Below are positions 9,248-16,357 of a stretch of 64,000 nucleotides of DNA, in pieces. The DNA is from Bacillota bacterium. GTDB taxonomy: Bacteria; Bacillota; Clostridia; Lachnospirales; Lachnospiraceae. Position numbers and translations under genes: made by a program. How positions within the stretch are numbered: position 1 is the first letter of the stretch; each line of letters starts with the position of its first letter. Location of the stretch: positions 1 through 64,000 of the forward strand of contig JAEYQV010000114.1 of assembly GCA_023409835.1 (NCBI GenBank), written 5' to 3'. A model generated the notes under the pieces. That model was not told where the DNA came from. It saw only the letters and a program-made list of their open reading frames with translations, and did no database searches.

Positions 9248-10507
9248 ATGTTTTGTTCAAAATGTGGGGCAAAGAATGATGATAATTCAAAATTCTGTTT
9301 CCAGTGCGGCAATCGGATTGAGGACGCCGGTATCGTAAGTCCGCAACAGCCGCAAGTGACTTCTGACGATTCTACATATAATCAGCCGCAGGGAGCTTCC
9401 TATAGTCAGATTCAGCCGCAGGGGCCAAGCTATAGTCAGCCGCAGGGGCCAAGCTATAGTCAGCCACAGGGGCCAAGCTATAACCAGCCGCAGGGGCAAG
9501 GCTATAGTCAGCCGCAGGGACCGGGCTTTAACCAGCAGCAGGGACAGCCTTATGGACAGCCAGGGCAAGGTTATTATCAGCCTCAGACCCAGGCTCAGGG
9601 ACAGAGTATTAAGCTTCCCGGAAAATCGAAAAAGCCATTATTCATTGGAATAATCGGTGCTGCAGCGGTTTTGGTTATCATTATAGCAATCGTAATGTTC
9701 TCCTCTAAGGGTGGTAAGATTTTTGATAATATTTTAAGTGCAGCAAAGGGTACAATCGAATCCGATAGCTTTGACTTCTCGTTAGAGCTTACACAGGATT
9801 ATTCCGGAGCTTATACACAGGAAGTGAAGGGAACCATGGTTCTCGACTTTGATAAAGAAGAGATAGGCTATGATTTCAATTACGGAGACGGTGATAGACA
9901 GGTGCTTTACGAGGGCGTCATGTATGATATTGAAGATGACGAGGTTTGGTATAGCGATGACATCTCCTCCGAGCTCGGGGATATCTTTGAATATTATGAT
10001 GAATATAAGGGTGCATTGAAAGGCCTTTCCGATGTTGACTGGGAGGAGGCTATCGATGATGCAGGATTATCCCGCTTCGTGGATACGGATAAGCTGGCAA
10101 AATGCATTAAGCAATTTGAAGAAAATATTAATAGTAAAAAGTACTGGGAAGAGGTCTGCAACAAGTTTTCTGTAAAAGGTTCCGGAGGCAGTAAAACCTA
10201 TTCCTTTGATGTGGATGTACCCAAATTATTAAAGTCCCTGCTGGATACCTTCAAGCCGGCTATTGATTATAATTTAAGCAGTGTGAGGAGCATGATATCA
10301 AAAGAAGCGGATATATTTGATGAGTTTCTTGTAGAAATAACGATCAAGGATAATAAGCTTACTGCCTTGAATGTGAAAGTGACTTATGAGGGTTACGGCG
10401 GTGATACATCCTATGAAATCAAGGGTAAGATCAGCAATTACGGCAAGGCCAAGCTGGATATCGATGAGATTGAAGAGGTTATTCAGAATCAATATCGGTG
10501 GAACTAA
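9248..10507 (+). CDS. Zinc-ribbon, PQG-repeat, single-pass membrane protein
   Basis: A 419-residue protein of unknown function with clear modules. Residues 1-26 are a zinc ribbon with two CxxC pairs (CSKCGAK, CFQCGNR). Residues about 35-120 are a Gln/Pro/Gly-rich linker built of repeats of QPQGPSYS. Residues about 132-155 are one transmembrane helix (FIGIIGAAAVLVIIIAIVMF). The rest, about 260 residues, is a soluble domain, predicted outside the cell, with beta-rich, acidic sequence and several DD/YD-rich turns. The zinc ribbon would face the cytoplasm. Such zinc-ribbon/low-complexity/TM proteins are common in Clostridia but not functionally defined. AAAGGAG precedes the ATG. It stands alone between a promoter at 9145 and a hairpin at 10586. 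Confidence 0.8.
   Translation: MFCSKCGAKNDDNSKFCFQCGNRIEDAGIVSPQQPQVTSDDSTYNQPQGASYSQIQPQGPSYSQPQGPSYSQPQGPSYNQPQGQGYSQPQGPGFNQQQGQPYGQPGQGYYQPQTQAQGQSIKLPGKSKKPLFIGIIGAAAVLVIIIAIVMFSSKGGKIFDNILSAAKGTIESDSFDFSLELTQDYSGAYTQEVKGTMVLDFDKEEIGYDFNYGDGDRQVLYEGVMYDIEDDEVWYSDDISSELGDIFEYYDEYKGALKGLSDVDWEEAIDDAGLSRFVDTDKLAKCIKQFEENINSKKYWEEVCNKFSVKGSGGSKTYSFDVDVPKLLKSLLDTFKPAIDYNLSSVRSMISKEADIFDEFLVEITIKDNKLTALNVKVTYEGYGGDTSYEIKGKISNYGKAKLDIDEIEEVIQNQYRWN
9384..9530 (+). repeat. In-gene 24-bp tandem repeat coding for QPQGPSYS units
   Basis: Near-identical 24-bp units code for QPQGPSYS; three are almost identical at the DNA level and flanking ones are degenerate. Such a repeat can change copy number by slippage, altering the linker length between the zinc ribbon and the membrane helix. 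Confidence 0.75.
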
Positions 10508-10585
10508 GCAGGATAAATAGCTAAGTCGATTCACCTTTCATGAATAAAAAACAGAGTACAGCAAAAAGATATGCTCCTTTGTAGA

Positions 10586-10614
10586 AGAATGCGGCTGGTA
10601 AACAGCCGCATTCT
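10586..10614. terminator. Perfect 12-bp hairpin between convergent genes
   Basis: AGAATGCGGCTG and CAGCCGCATTCT pair perfectly around GTAAA, between the ends of two convergent genes. It lacks a long T run on either strand, but its place suggests a shared transcription end. Confidence 0.55.
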
Positions 10615-10688
10615 CTGTTATGAAGCGTATCGGCAAAGGGAAGTCCTTGCCAATTTTTGATTCATAACATCCTCTGATGAGTTCTGAA

Positions 10689-10892
10689 TTATTCGATCCT
10701 GCATCCGACATGCTCGATCTCCTTGCGGATTTCATTCTCATTGGTTGCGTTATTATAATCCACCTCAATCGAACCTCTTCTAAGATCGACGTTAACCTTT
10801 TTCACGCCGTCCAGGTCATTTAAAACATTCTTTACCTGGGTTTTTACTGTTCCGTTTAATAAGCCGTTTACATTACAATGATATCTGTTCAT
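10689..10892 (-). CDS. Small heavy-metal-associated (HMA)-fold protein lacking CxxC
   Basis: A 67-residue protein with the beta-alpha-beta-beta-alpha-beta pattern of HMA/CopZ domains: MNRYHCNVNGLLN, then an amphipathic helix (VKTQVKNVLNDLDGVKKVNVD), then GSIEVDYNNATNENEIRKEIEHVGCRIE. The usual CxxC metal site in the first loop is absent; only single cysteines at residues 6 and 64 remain. Copper binding in the usual manner is therefore unlikely, and it may be a degenerate carrier or a protein-interaction domain. AAAGG lies 10 nt before the ATG. No metal ATPase is next to it in this window. The upstream region contains a perfect dyad at 10949. Confidence 0.7.
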   Translation of the reverse strand: MNRYHCNVNGLLNGTVKTQVKNVLNDLDGVKKVNVDLRRGSIEVDYNNATNENEIRKEIEHVGCRIE

Positions 10893-10948
10893 ACTGTACC
10901 AGCCTTTCCAGGAAAATTCCCAAACATTTGCATGAAATTGGTAGGTAA

Positions 10949-10970
10949 GGATAATTCGAATTCATTATCC
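10949..10970. promoter_or_regulatory. Perfect dyad between divergent genes, candidate operator
   Basis: GGATAAT and ATTATCC flank TCGAATTC, itself containing GAATTC. It lies between the HMA-like gene (minus) and the HAD-kinase gene (plus). No adjacent regulator is identified, so the operator role is a guess. Confidence 0.3.
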
Positions 10971-11146
10971 TCATACATAGTTTTGCATGAAACCAACGTT
11001 TTTATCATCGAGGAGAAAAGATTAAAGGGTTGTTTCATATTTACTTTTAATAAAACCATAATTATAATAAAAAATAATGTACAATAAGTCAGAGCAGAAT
11101 AAAAGTACGTTGGTAAGAAGTGAAAAAGCTCCGGGGAGGAAGAGTT

Positions 11147-12394
11147 TTGAAGAAAGTGATATTTGATCTGGACGGAACCATATACGAAACAAACAGCAGT
11201 ATCCTTGGAGCGGTGGAAGAGACGATGAAGGAGTTTGGACTTCCGCCGGTAGAGGTAACACAGGTAAGTCAAAACATCGGTAAGACCCTGGACTCATTCC
11301 TAATGTCCCTCCTTCCGGAGCAGGTTGACCTGGAAGCCTTTAAGGAAGGCTTCAGAATCAATGAAAGGGCTGCCGTAAGAAAGCATGGGCGGCTGTTCTG
11401 TGGTGTAACTGAACTACTGAAGGAACTGAAAAATAGGGATTATTCGTTATTCATCTGTTCAAACGGCAGCGAGAGTTATATCAATCTGGTCCTGGAGAGT
11501 ACGGGGATCAGGGATTACTTCAGCGGTATTACCAGCAGCAAATATTTGACCTCCAAGGGGCAGGCCTTTCGAAGTCTGACTTTGGAAGGGGATTTCGCAA
11601 TAATTGTCGGGGATACAGCAATCGATTACCTTGGTGCTGTTGAGGCCGGCCTTCCTTCCATTGCAGCTTCCTATGGATATGGCAGGGAGGAGGACCATGC
11701 ACTTGCTGTTTTCCGGGCTGCCAACCCGTTGGAGGTGTTAGACAAGCTTCTATTGGCAGAAATCTTTCATGAGATAACGTCAGAGCTGATCGGTAGGAAG
11801 AAATGCCGTTGTATCGGTATTAACGGCGTGGATACCTCCGGTAAGACAAGGTTCGCGGAGCAGTATGCCAGGTATTTGGAAGCTGTTCATGTGAAGAATC
11901 AGATTCTGCATATGGATGATTTCCATAACCCGGCTTCTATCCGATATCAGGGTGATAGTGAGATAGAAGCATATTATTATAATGCTTTTAATTATCGGCA
12001 GGTGATTGAGGAGGTTTTGCAGCCGTTTAAGGCAGAGGGAAGTCTTAATAAGGTAATACTATGTCATAACCTGGATACGGACCGGTATGATACGGAGAGG
12101 CATTATATTCTCGAGTCTGCTTCGGTGCTTCTGATGGAAGGGGTATTGTTATTCCGGGAGCCCCTGCTTTCTTATCTTGACGGTAAGATATTCCTTGCAA
12201 TCAGCTTTGATGAGGTAATCAACAGAGCGAAATTAAGGGATGTTCCAATGTATGGAGAGGAGTTCCTTGAAAAATATAAGAATAAGTATATCCCGGTTCA
12301 GAGCAAATATCTTCAGGAACATAAGCCCATGGAAGTAAGCGATATCATAATAGATAATACAGATTTTCGACAACCACGCCTACTTAAGCTGTAA
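11147..12394 (+). CDS. HAD phosphatase / uridine-kinase-like P-loop kinase fusion
   Basis: About 415 residues in two enzymatic halves. Residues 1-205 are a haloacid-dehalogenase phosphatase of the phosphoglycolate-phosphatase type: motif I FDLDGTIYE, motif II ICSNGSE, motif IV GDTAIDYLGAVEAG. Residues about 215-415 are a P-loop kinase like uridine kinase/phosphoribulokinase: Walker A GVDTSGKTR and a following HMDDFHNP segment that resembles the substrate-binding region of uridine kinases. A nucleotide or sugar phosphorylation/dephosphorylation pair on one chain is inferred. I chose the TTG at 11147 because GGGGAGGA ends 6 nt upstream; the longer frame from GTG at 11120 would place that ribosome site inside the gene. 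It stands alone, followed by a LysR gene with its own promoter. Confidence 0.82.
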   Translation: MKKVIFDLDGTIYETNSSILGAVEETMKEFGLPPVEVTQVSQNIGKTLDSFLMSLLPEQVDLEAFKEGFRINERAAVRKHGRLFCGVTELLKELKNRDYSLFICSNGSESYINLVLESTGIRDYFSGITSSKYLTSKGQAFRSLTLEGDFAIIVGDTAIDYLGAVEAGLPSIAASYGYGREEDHALAVFRAANPLEVLDKLLLAEIFHEITSELIGRKKCRCIGINGVDTSGKTRFAEQYARYLEAVHVKNQILHMDDFHNPASIRYQGDSEIEAYYYNAFNYRQVIEEVLQPFKAEGSLNKVILCHNLDTDRYDTERHYILESASVLLMEGVLLFREPLLSYLDGKIFLAISFDEVINRAKLRDVPMYGEEFLEKYKNKYIPVQSKYLQEHKPMEVSDIIIDNTDFRQPRLLKL

Positions 12395-12399
12395 GCTGC

Positions 12400-12428
12400 T
12401 TGTAAGGAATGCTGCCTAATGATATAAT
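12400..12428 (+). promoter_or_regulatory. Promoter of the LysR gene at 12470
   Basis: TTGTAA (12400-12405), 17 nt spacer, TATAAT (12423-12428), starting just after the stop of the preceding gene. Confidence 0.6.
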
Positions 12429-12469
12429 ATTACCGTATATAACAACATAACTCCATAAGGAGCCATTAT

Positions 12470-13363
12470 ATGAATGTCGATTTGGAATACTATAGAATCT
12501 TTTATCATGTAGCTAAGGCGGGGAGCTTTACTCAGGCCGGAGAAGAGCTGTGTATATCGCAGCCTGCGGTCAGTCAGGCAATTAAGCTATTGGAGAAAAA
12601 CCTAGGGAGCAGATTATTCATGCGCATTCCGAAGGGAGTTAAGCTGACACCGGAGGGTGAGGTCCTGTTCTCCTATATTCAGAGAGGCTATGAATATATA
12701 CTGATGGGCGAAGCACAGTTTCGGAAGATGCTTGATCTGGAGAACGGAGAGATAAGAATCGGAGCTAGTGATATGACCCTGCAGTTTTATCTGCTTCCGT
12801 ATCTGGAGCGCTTTCACGAGAAACATCCCGGGATCAAGGTGACAGTTACAAATGCACCCACACCGGAAACCCTGGAGTTCATGTATGAGGGGAAGATTGA
12901 TTTCGGAGTGATCAGTGATCCCTTTCAGGCCAGACCTGAGATTAATTCCGTCAGAGTACGTGAGATACAGGACATCTTCGTGGCAGGAAGCCGTTTTAAA
13001 GAATTAACGGACAAGGTTTTGGACTATAAGCAGCTGGAGGAGCTTCCGATGATTTGCCTGGAGCATAATACCAGTACTCGCAGATATCTGGATGACTTCC
13101 TACAGAAGAACCATGTAGTTCTGCAACCGGAATTTGAGCTTGCCATGAGCGATATCATTGTAAAATTTGCAGCCAGGAATCTTGGGATAGGCTGTGTGGT
13201 AGAGGACTTTGCAAGGGAATATATCGATAGTGGAAAGCTATATCAATTAAAATTTCATAGCGAGATACCAAAAAGGCATTTTTGTATCATAACAGGAAGG
13301 CAGAATCCAATGTCTACTGCAGCCCGAAAGCTGTTGGAAATGCTGGAATATGAAGATAGATGA
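12470..13363 (+). CDS. LysR-family transcriptional regulator
   Basis: A 297-residue LysR regulator. The N-terminal winged helix-turn-helix (residues 1-60) reads YYRIFYHVAKAGSFTQAGEELCISQPAVSQAIKLLE, and the rest is a periplasmic-binding-protein-like effector domain starting near residue 90 (IRIGASDMTLQFYLLPYLERF). It is close in style to the LysR protein at 41060-41932 (same YHVAK and GASD features), so the two are probably paralogues of the cysteine/CbbR-like branch. No divergent target gene is adjacent: the neighbours are codirectional. AAGGAG precedes the ATG. Effector and targets are unknown. Confidence 0.9.
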   Translation: MNVDLEYYRIFYHVAKAGSFTQAGEELCISQPAVSQAIKLLEKNLGSRLFMRIPKGVKLTPEGEVLFSYIQRGYEYILMGEAQFRKMLDLENGEIRIGASDMTLQFYLLPYLERFHEKHPGIKVTVTNAPTPETLEFMYEGKIDFGVISDPFQARPEINSVRVREIQDIFVAGSRFKELTDKVLDYKQLEELPMICLEHNTSTRRYLDDFLQKNHVVLQPEFELAMSDIIVKFAARNLGIGCVVEDFAREYIDSGKLYQLKFHSEIPKRHFCIITGRQNPMSTAARKLLEMLEYEDR

Positions 13364-13420
13364 GATATAAACTGATTAAGCAGCAATCGATCCCATACAG
13401 GTCGATATAACGGAGGAACG

Positions 13421-13957
13421 ATGAAGAAAATTGCACAATTTGAAAAAGTGAGCTTTGAACAGTTTGAAAGCAGCTGGAGAGATACCTTTTATCCTGCCAA
13501 GGAGAGCAGAAGTGAGGAATTAACTGCAGAGATCCGGCATATTTATGAGAAACTCAGGTTACCAAAGAGGGCCACGAAGGGATCGGCAGGTTATGACTTC
13601 TATAGTCCAATCGCTTTCACTTTAAAGCCTGGCGAAGGAATTAAGCTTCCTACAGGAATTCGGGTCAGAATTGATGAGGGCTGGGTATTGCAGTGTTATC
13701 CAAGAAGCGGACTGGGCTTCAAATACCGCCTTCAGCTGAACAACACCGTTGGAATTATTGACAGCGATTATTATGCTTCGGACAATGAAGGCCATATCTT
13801 CTGTAAGCTTACCAACGATAGCAGAGAAAGTAAGACCGTTATTATAGAAGAAGGTATGGGCTTTATGCAGGGGATATTCATGGAATACGGAATAACCGTG
13901 GATGATGATACGGAGGAGCTGAGAAACGGTGGGTTCGGAAGTACGACAGGAAGGTAA
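13421..13957 (+). CDS. dut: dUTP diphosphatase (trimeric dUTPase family)
   Basis: A 178-residue protein with the five dUTPase motifs: GSAGYDFYSP (I), PRSGLGFKY (II), VGIIDSDYYASDNEGH (III), a glutamine-bearing GMGFMQGIF (IV) and the flexible C-terminal NGGFGSTTGR (V). It hydrolyses dUTP to dUMP and pyrophosphate, keeping uracil out of DNA and supplying dTMP synthesis. An N-terminal extension of about 40 residues precedes motif I, making it longer than the usual 140-150. Motif III is slightly unusual because DSDYYASDNEG replaces the common DxDYxG form. It lies 57 bp after a LysR gene and is followed by a minisatellite. Confidence 0.88.
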   Translation: MKKIAQFEKVSFEQFESSWRDTFYPAKESRSEELTAEIRHIYEKLRLPKRATKGSAGYDFYSPIAFTLKPGEGIKLPTGIRVRIDEGWVLQCYPRSGLGFKYRLQLNNTVGIIDSDYYASDNEGHIFCKLTNDSRESKTVIIEEGMGFMQGIFMEYGITVDDDTEELRNGGFGSTTGR

Positions 13958-13976
13958 CCGGATCAGTCTGTCAATA

Positions 13977-14122
13977 GATCAATAAAACAACAGGATATTA
14001 AAACAACAGATTAATAGAACAACAGATTAAAGAACAACAGATCGATAAAACAACAGATCGATAAAACAACAAATCGATAAAACAACAGATCGATAAAACA
14101 ACAGGATAATATTACAACAGAA
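13977..14122 (+). repeat. 16-bp tandem repeat (minisatellite)
   Basis: About nine head-to-tail units of 15-16 bp with core AAAACAACAGATCGAT. Four central units are identical or differ by one base; the outer ones are degenerate. Units are adjacent with no unique spacers, so it is not a CRISPR array. It sits in the dut-GNAT spacer. Confidence 0.85.
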
Positions 14123-14206
14123 TAAGGATAGCAACATGAACTATAGGAAGAGTTCTTAAGGATACAAAGAATGAAAAGGGAGAGAATATTAGGGAGGGGC
14201 ATCTAG

Positions 14207-14677
14207 ATGGTGATTAGACAGGCTGTTGTCAGTGATTTGGAAGTACTCTTTACCCATCGATTGGAGTTCTTAAAGGACATGAGGAATCATGAGATTACCA
14301 TATCGGAGGAGTTTAAGCAGCATACCTATGAGCATTTAAGGGAACATATGGAGGACGGTACTATGGCTGTCTGGCTTGCTGAGAATAGGGAGAAGATCAT
14401 TTCCACTGCTATCATCAGTTATTATCAGATCCTTCCGACATTATCTAACCCCTCCGGCAAGTGCGGGTATGTCCAGAATGTCTACACCTGTCCGGAATAC
14501 AGGAGAAAAGGGATTGCCACCCGGCTGCTCAACCGGATGCTCGAGGATGCCAGGGACCACAACGTAGGGAGAGTCTATCTGAGTGCTACCGATATGGGGA
14601 AGCCGGTTTATCAGCAGTTGGGCTTTGAACCTTTGACAAATGATATGGCTTATCAGATCGCTCAGCGGTTATTATAG
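14207..14677 (+). CDS. GNAT-family N-acetyltransferase
   Basis: A 156-residue acetyl-CoA-dependent acetyltransferase. It begins MVIRQAVVSDLEVLFTHRLEFL and carries the acetyl-CoA-binding motif A with VYTCPEYRRKGIATRLLNRML near residue 95, followed by VYLSATDMGKPVYQQLGFEPL, the usual end of the fold. The substrate is not predictable. GGGAGGGG lies about 8 nt before the ATG. The minisatellite is immediately upstream and a dispersed palindrome directly overlaps the stop codon region downstream. Confidence 0.88.
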   Translation: MVIRQAVVSDLEVLFTHRLEFLKDMRNHEITISEEFKQHTYEHLREHMEDGTMAVWLAENREKIISTAIISYYQILPTLSNPSGKCGYVQNVYTCPEYRRKGIATRLLNRMLEDARDHNVGRVYLSATDMGKPVYQQLGFEPLTNDMAYQIAQRLL

Positions 14678-14708
14678 CGGTTGGCTGCTATCGGCGGACA
14701 ATCCGGTT
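14677..14708 (+). repeat. Dispersed palindromic repeat, copy 2
   Basis: GCGGTTGGCTGC-TATC-GGCGGACAATCCGGTT: full-length copy beginning at the last base of the GNAT stop codon. Two positions in the inner arms differ from the other copies. Confidence 0.8.
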
Positions 14709-14772
14709 GTTATAAAAGAAGCGAGTGCAACATACAGAAGGCTACGGATCAATCAAATAGGTGGAGGGTAAT

Positions 14773-15471
14773 ATGGCCGGACTGGCAACACACTTAATTA
14801 TCGCACGGGAAGTACATAAGCTATTACCGGAAGGAACCATTCGCGACATCGGACAATTCTATGCCGGTTCGATTGCACCGGACGCAGTTCATGTCAGGAG
14901 AAACTATGTAAGAGCTGATAAGAAACATACCCATTTAAGGGATGATATAGCGGATAAGGATTTTATACTGGAAGATTACCGTAAGCTCTTTCTCGATAGA
15001 GTCTCTGATTTTATCCTTAAGAACAGGGATCGGAGGGATGGTTATCTGGATGTATACCGTGGCTATGTGGTGCATCTGTTGACCGATGAGCTTTATGTGT
15101 TAACGATAAGAGAAGAATTTGTAAGAAGCATGGAGAAGCTGGGGATTGCCCAGAATGACAGGGAATTCTTTAGCCGGGTTATTACGGATATGAATCGAAG
15201 CGATTTTCTTCTGCTTTATAACTATAAGGAAAAGGATGAGCTCCGATATTATCTGGAGCAGGTAAAGCCCTTTGAAATCGATCATATGATGAGTGAAGCA
15301 GAGGTAAGTGAAAGCAGAGAATGGGTGATTAACCGGTTCTTCCATGAGGAATACGAGCTTCTGGATCCCGTCTATATGAGCTATGAAGACTCACTGGAAT
15401 TCGTCCGTATGGCAGCAGAGAATATTAAGAACAGGCTGTCCGCGGGGGGAAGCCTGCCCAGAATGTTCTGA
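14773..15471 (+). CDS. Zinc-dependent phospholipase C-like protein
   Basis: A 232-residue protein resembling the zinc-dependent phospholipase C/S1-P1 nuclease fold used by many Firmicute hypothetical proteins. Visible features are an N-terminal MAGLATHLIIAREVHKLL, GSIAPDAVHVR with an acidic metal ligand, KHTHLRDD and GYVVHLLTDELY, giving several His and Asp residues in a helical background. No signal peptide is evident, so it is likely cytosolic. I chose the ATG at 14773 because GGTGGAGGG ends 5 nt upstream; the in-frame GTG at 14761 lies within that ribosome site. It stands alone; its lipid-hydrolase activity is only a family inference. Confidence 0.75.
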   Translation: MAGLATHLIIAREVHKLLPEGTIRDIGQFYAGSIAPDAVHVRRNYVRADKKHTHLRDDIADKDFILEDYRKLFLDRVSDFILKNRDRRDGYLDVYRGYVVHLLTDELYVLTIREEFVRSMEKLGIAQNDREFFSRVITDMNRSDFLLLYNYKEKDELRYYLEQVKPFEIDHMMSEAEVSESREWVINRFFHEEYELLDPVYMSYEDSLEFVRMAAENIKNRLSAGGSLPRMF

Positions 15472-15507
15472 TTCTATAAGATTACACTACCCGGTCAGCC
15501 TCTAAAA

Positions 15508-15894
15508 TCAAGCCGTTATTTCGATAAAATTACCATCCGGGTCGAGAATAACACTTTCATAATAACCGTCACCGGTAGTCCTTGGTCTGTCGGTGATTAC
15601 ATAGCCGGCGTTCTCCAGATCGTGAGTGAGCCGGTCCACATTCTCACGGCTGCCCACGCTAAAGGCCAGGTGGGTATAGCCGGTCATGTATTTTGTCTTA
15701 TTATTTTGAACAAGTACCTCGGGACGGGACATGATTTCCAATCGTGATCCACAGTCAAAGGTAAGAAAATAAGTCCGTAAACCGGTCTTATCATTATAAT
15801 AGCCCTGATTACAGCCGGCATTAAAATAAGTCATGTAGAACTGTCTCAGCCGTTCCAGATCTGTTGTATATATCGCAAAATGTTCTATACGCAT
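15508..15894 (-). CDS. VOC (glyoxalase/bleomycin-resistance/dioxygenase) family protein
   Basis: A 128-residue vicinal-oxygen-chelate protein. It has the paired beta-alpha-beta-beta-beta pattern: IEHFAIYTTDLERLRQFYMTYF at the start, LEIMSR in the middle, THLAFSVGSRENVDRL and SVILDPDGNFIEIT at the end. His5, Glu in LEIM, His in THLAF and Glu in FIEI are the likely metal ligands. It could be a lactoylglutathione-lyase-like or resistance protein. A GNAT fragment with its own ribosome site lies just upstream on the same strand. AAGGAAGGAGATG-like ribosome site before the ATG is strong. Confidence 0.88.
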   Translation of the reverse strand: MRIEHFAIYTTDLERLRQFYMTYFNAGCNQGYYNDKTGLRTYFLTFDCGSRLEIMSRPEVLVQNNKTKYMTGYTHLAFSVGSRENVDRLTHDLENAGYVITDRPRTTGDGYYESVILDPDGNFIEITA

Positions 15895-15914
15895 CGTACA
15901 TCTCCTTCCTAAGG

Positions 15915-16007
15915 TTAATATATAAGGTGGGGGTTCCCTAACCGATTTGCCTTATATGGTCCGGAAGAAGCTTCCAGGTCTGCCGGTGCCGCCTTGATGA
16001 TATTCAT
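15915..16007 (-). pseudogene. N-terminal remnant of a GNAT acetyltransferase gene
   Basis: A 30-codon frame (MNIIKAAPADLEASSGPYK...) on the minus strand has a proper AGGAAGAG ribosome site upstream and reads like the first 20 residues of a GNAT acetyltransferase, then stops at a TAA. The rest of the gene is missing; the VOC gene starts 20 bp further on. Upstream on the same strand is a TATAAT-like sequence. I read it as a deletion scar whose promoter may now serve the VOC gene. It could also be a short leader peptide. Confidence 0.45.
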
Positions 16008-16357
16008 TTCTATCTCTTCCTTCTGTTTGATATAATTCCCGGTATACAGATATTCTGTCTACCCTGGCTGTTCTGCTCTTCGGCATAGGCAGTGGGTCTG
16101 GATAATTATAACATAATATGACAAAGAGTGTATAGAAGGAGAATGAGTTTGGATGAATATTTTCATCTTCTTTTTTATTATTATCTTTTGATATAAGAAG
16201 AGTTTATGACACCTATAATCAATATTGATTTTACTTATGCATAAAGAAACCTTATACTTGTAATGTAATTGGGAATACTAATTTTGATTGCAGATTAAGA
16301 CTGCATAGGTTTGGGAACGGGATTAGGTTATCTGCAACTTCCAAGGAGGATATTATT
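16008..16357. other. Spacer upstream of purA
   Basis: About 350 bp without a convincing gene. It contains the hairpin at 16152 and A/T-rich promoter-like sequence before purA. No purine riboswitch or PurR box was recognised. Confidence 0.4.
16152..16176 (+). terminator. Terminator-like hairpin in the purA upstream spacer
   Basis: GATGAA / TTCATC around TATT, followed by TTCTTTTTT. No plus-strand gene ends nearby (the closest ends at 15471), so it might belong to a short unannotated transcript or a leader. Confidence 0.3.

Noticed and set aside
10586..10614. Typical intrinsic terminator
   Set aside because: The stem is perfect but a T run is missing on both strands, so it is listed only as a terminator-like hairpin.
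13977..14122. Possible CRISPR array
   Set aside because: Units are directly adjacent without unique spacers and no cas genes are near.
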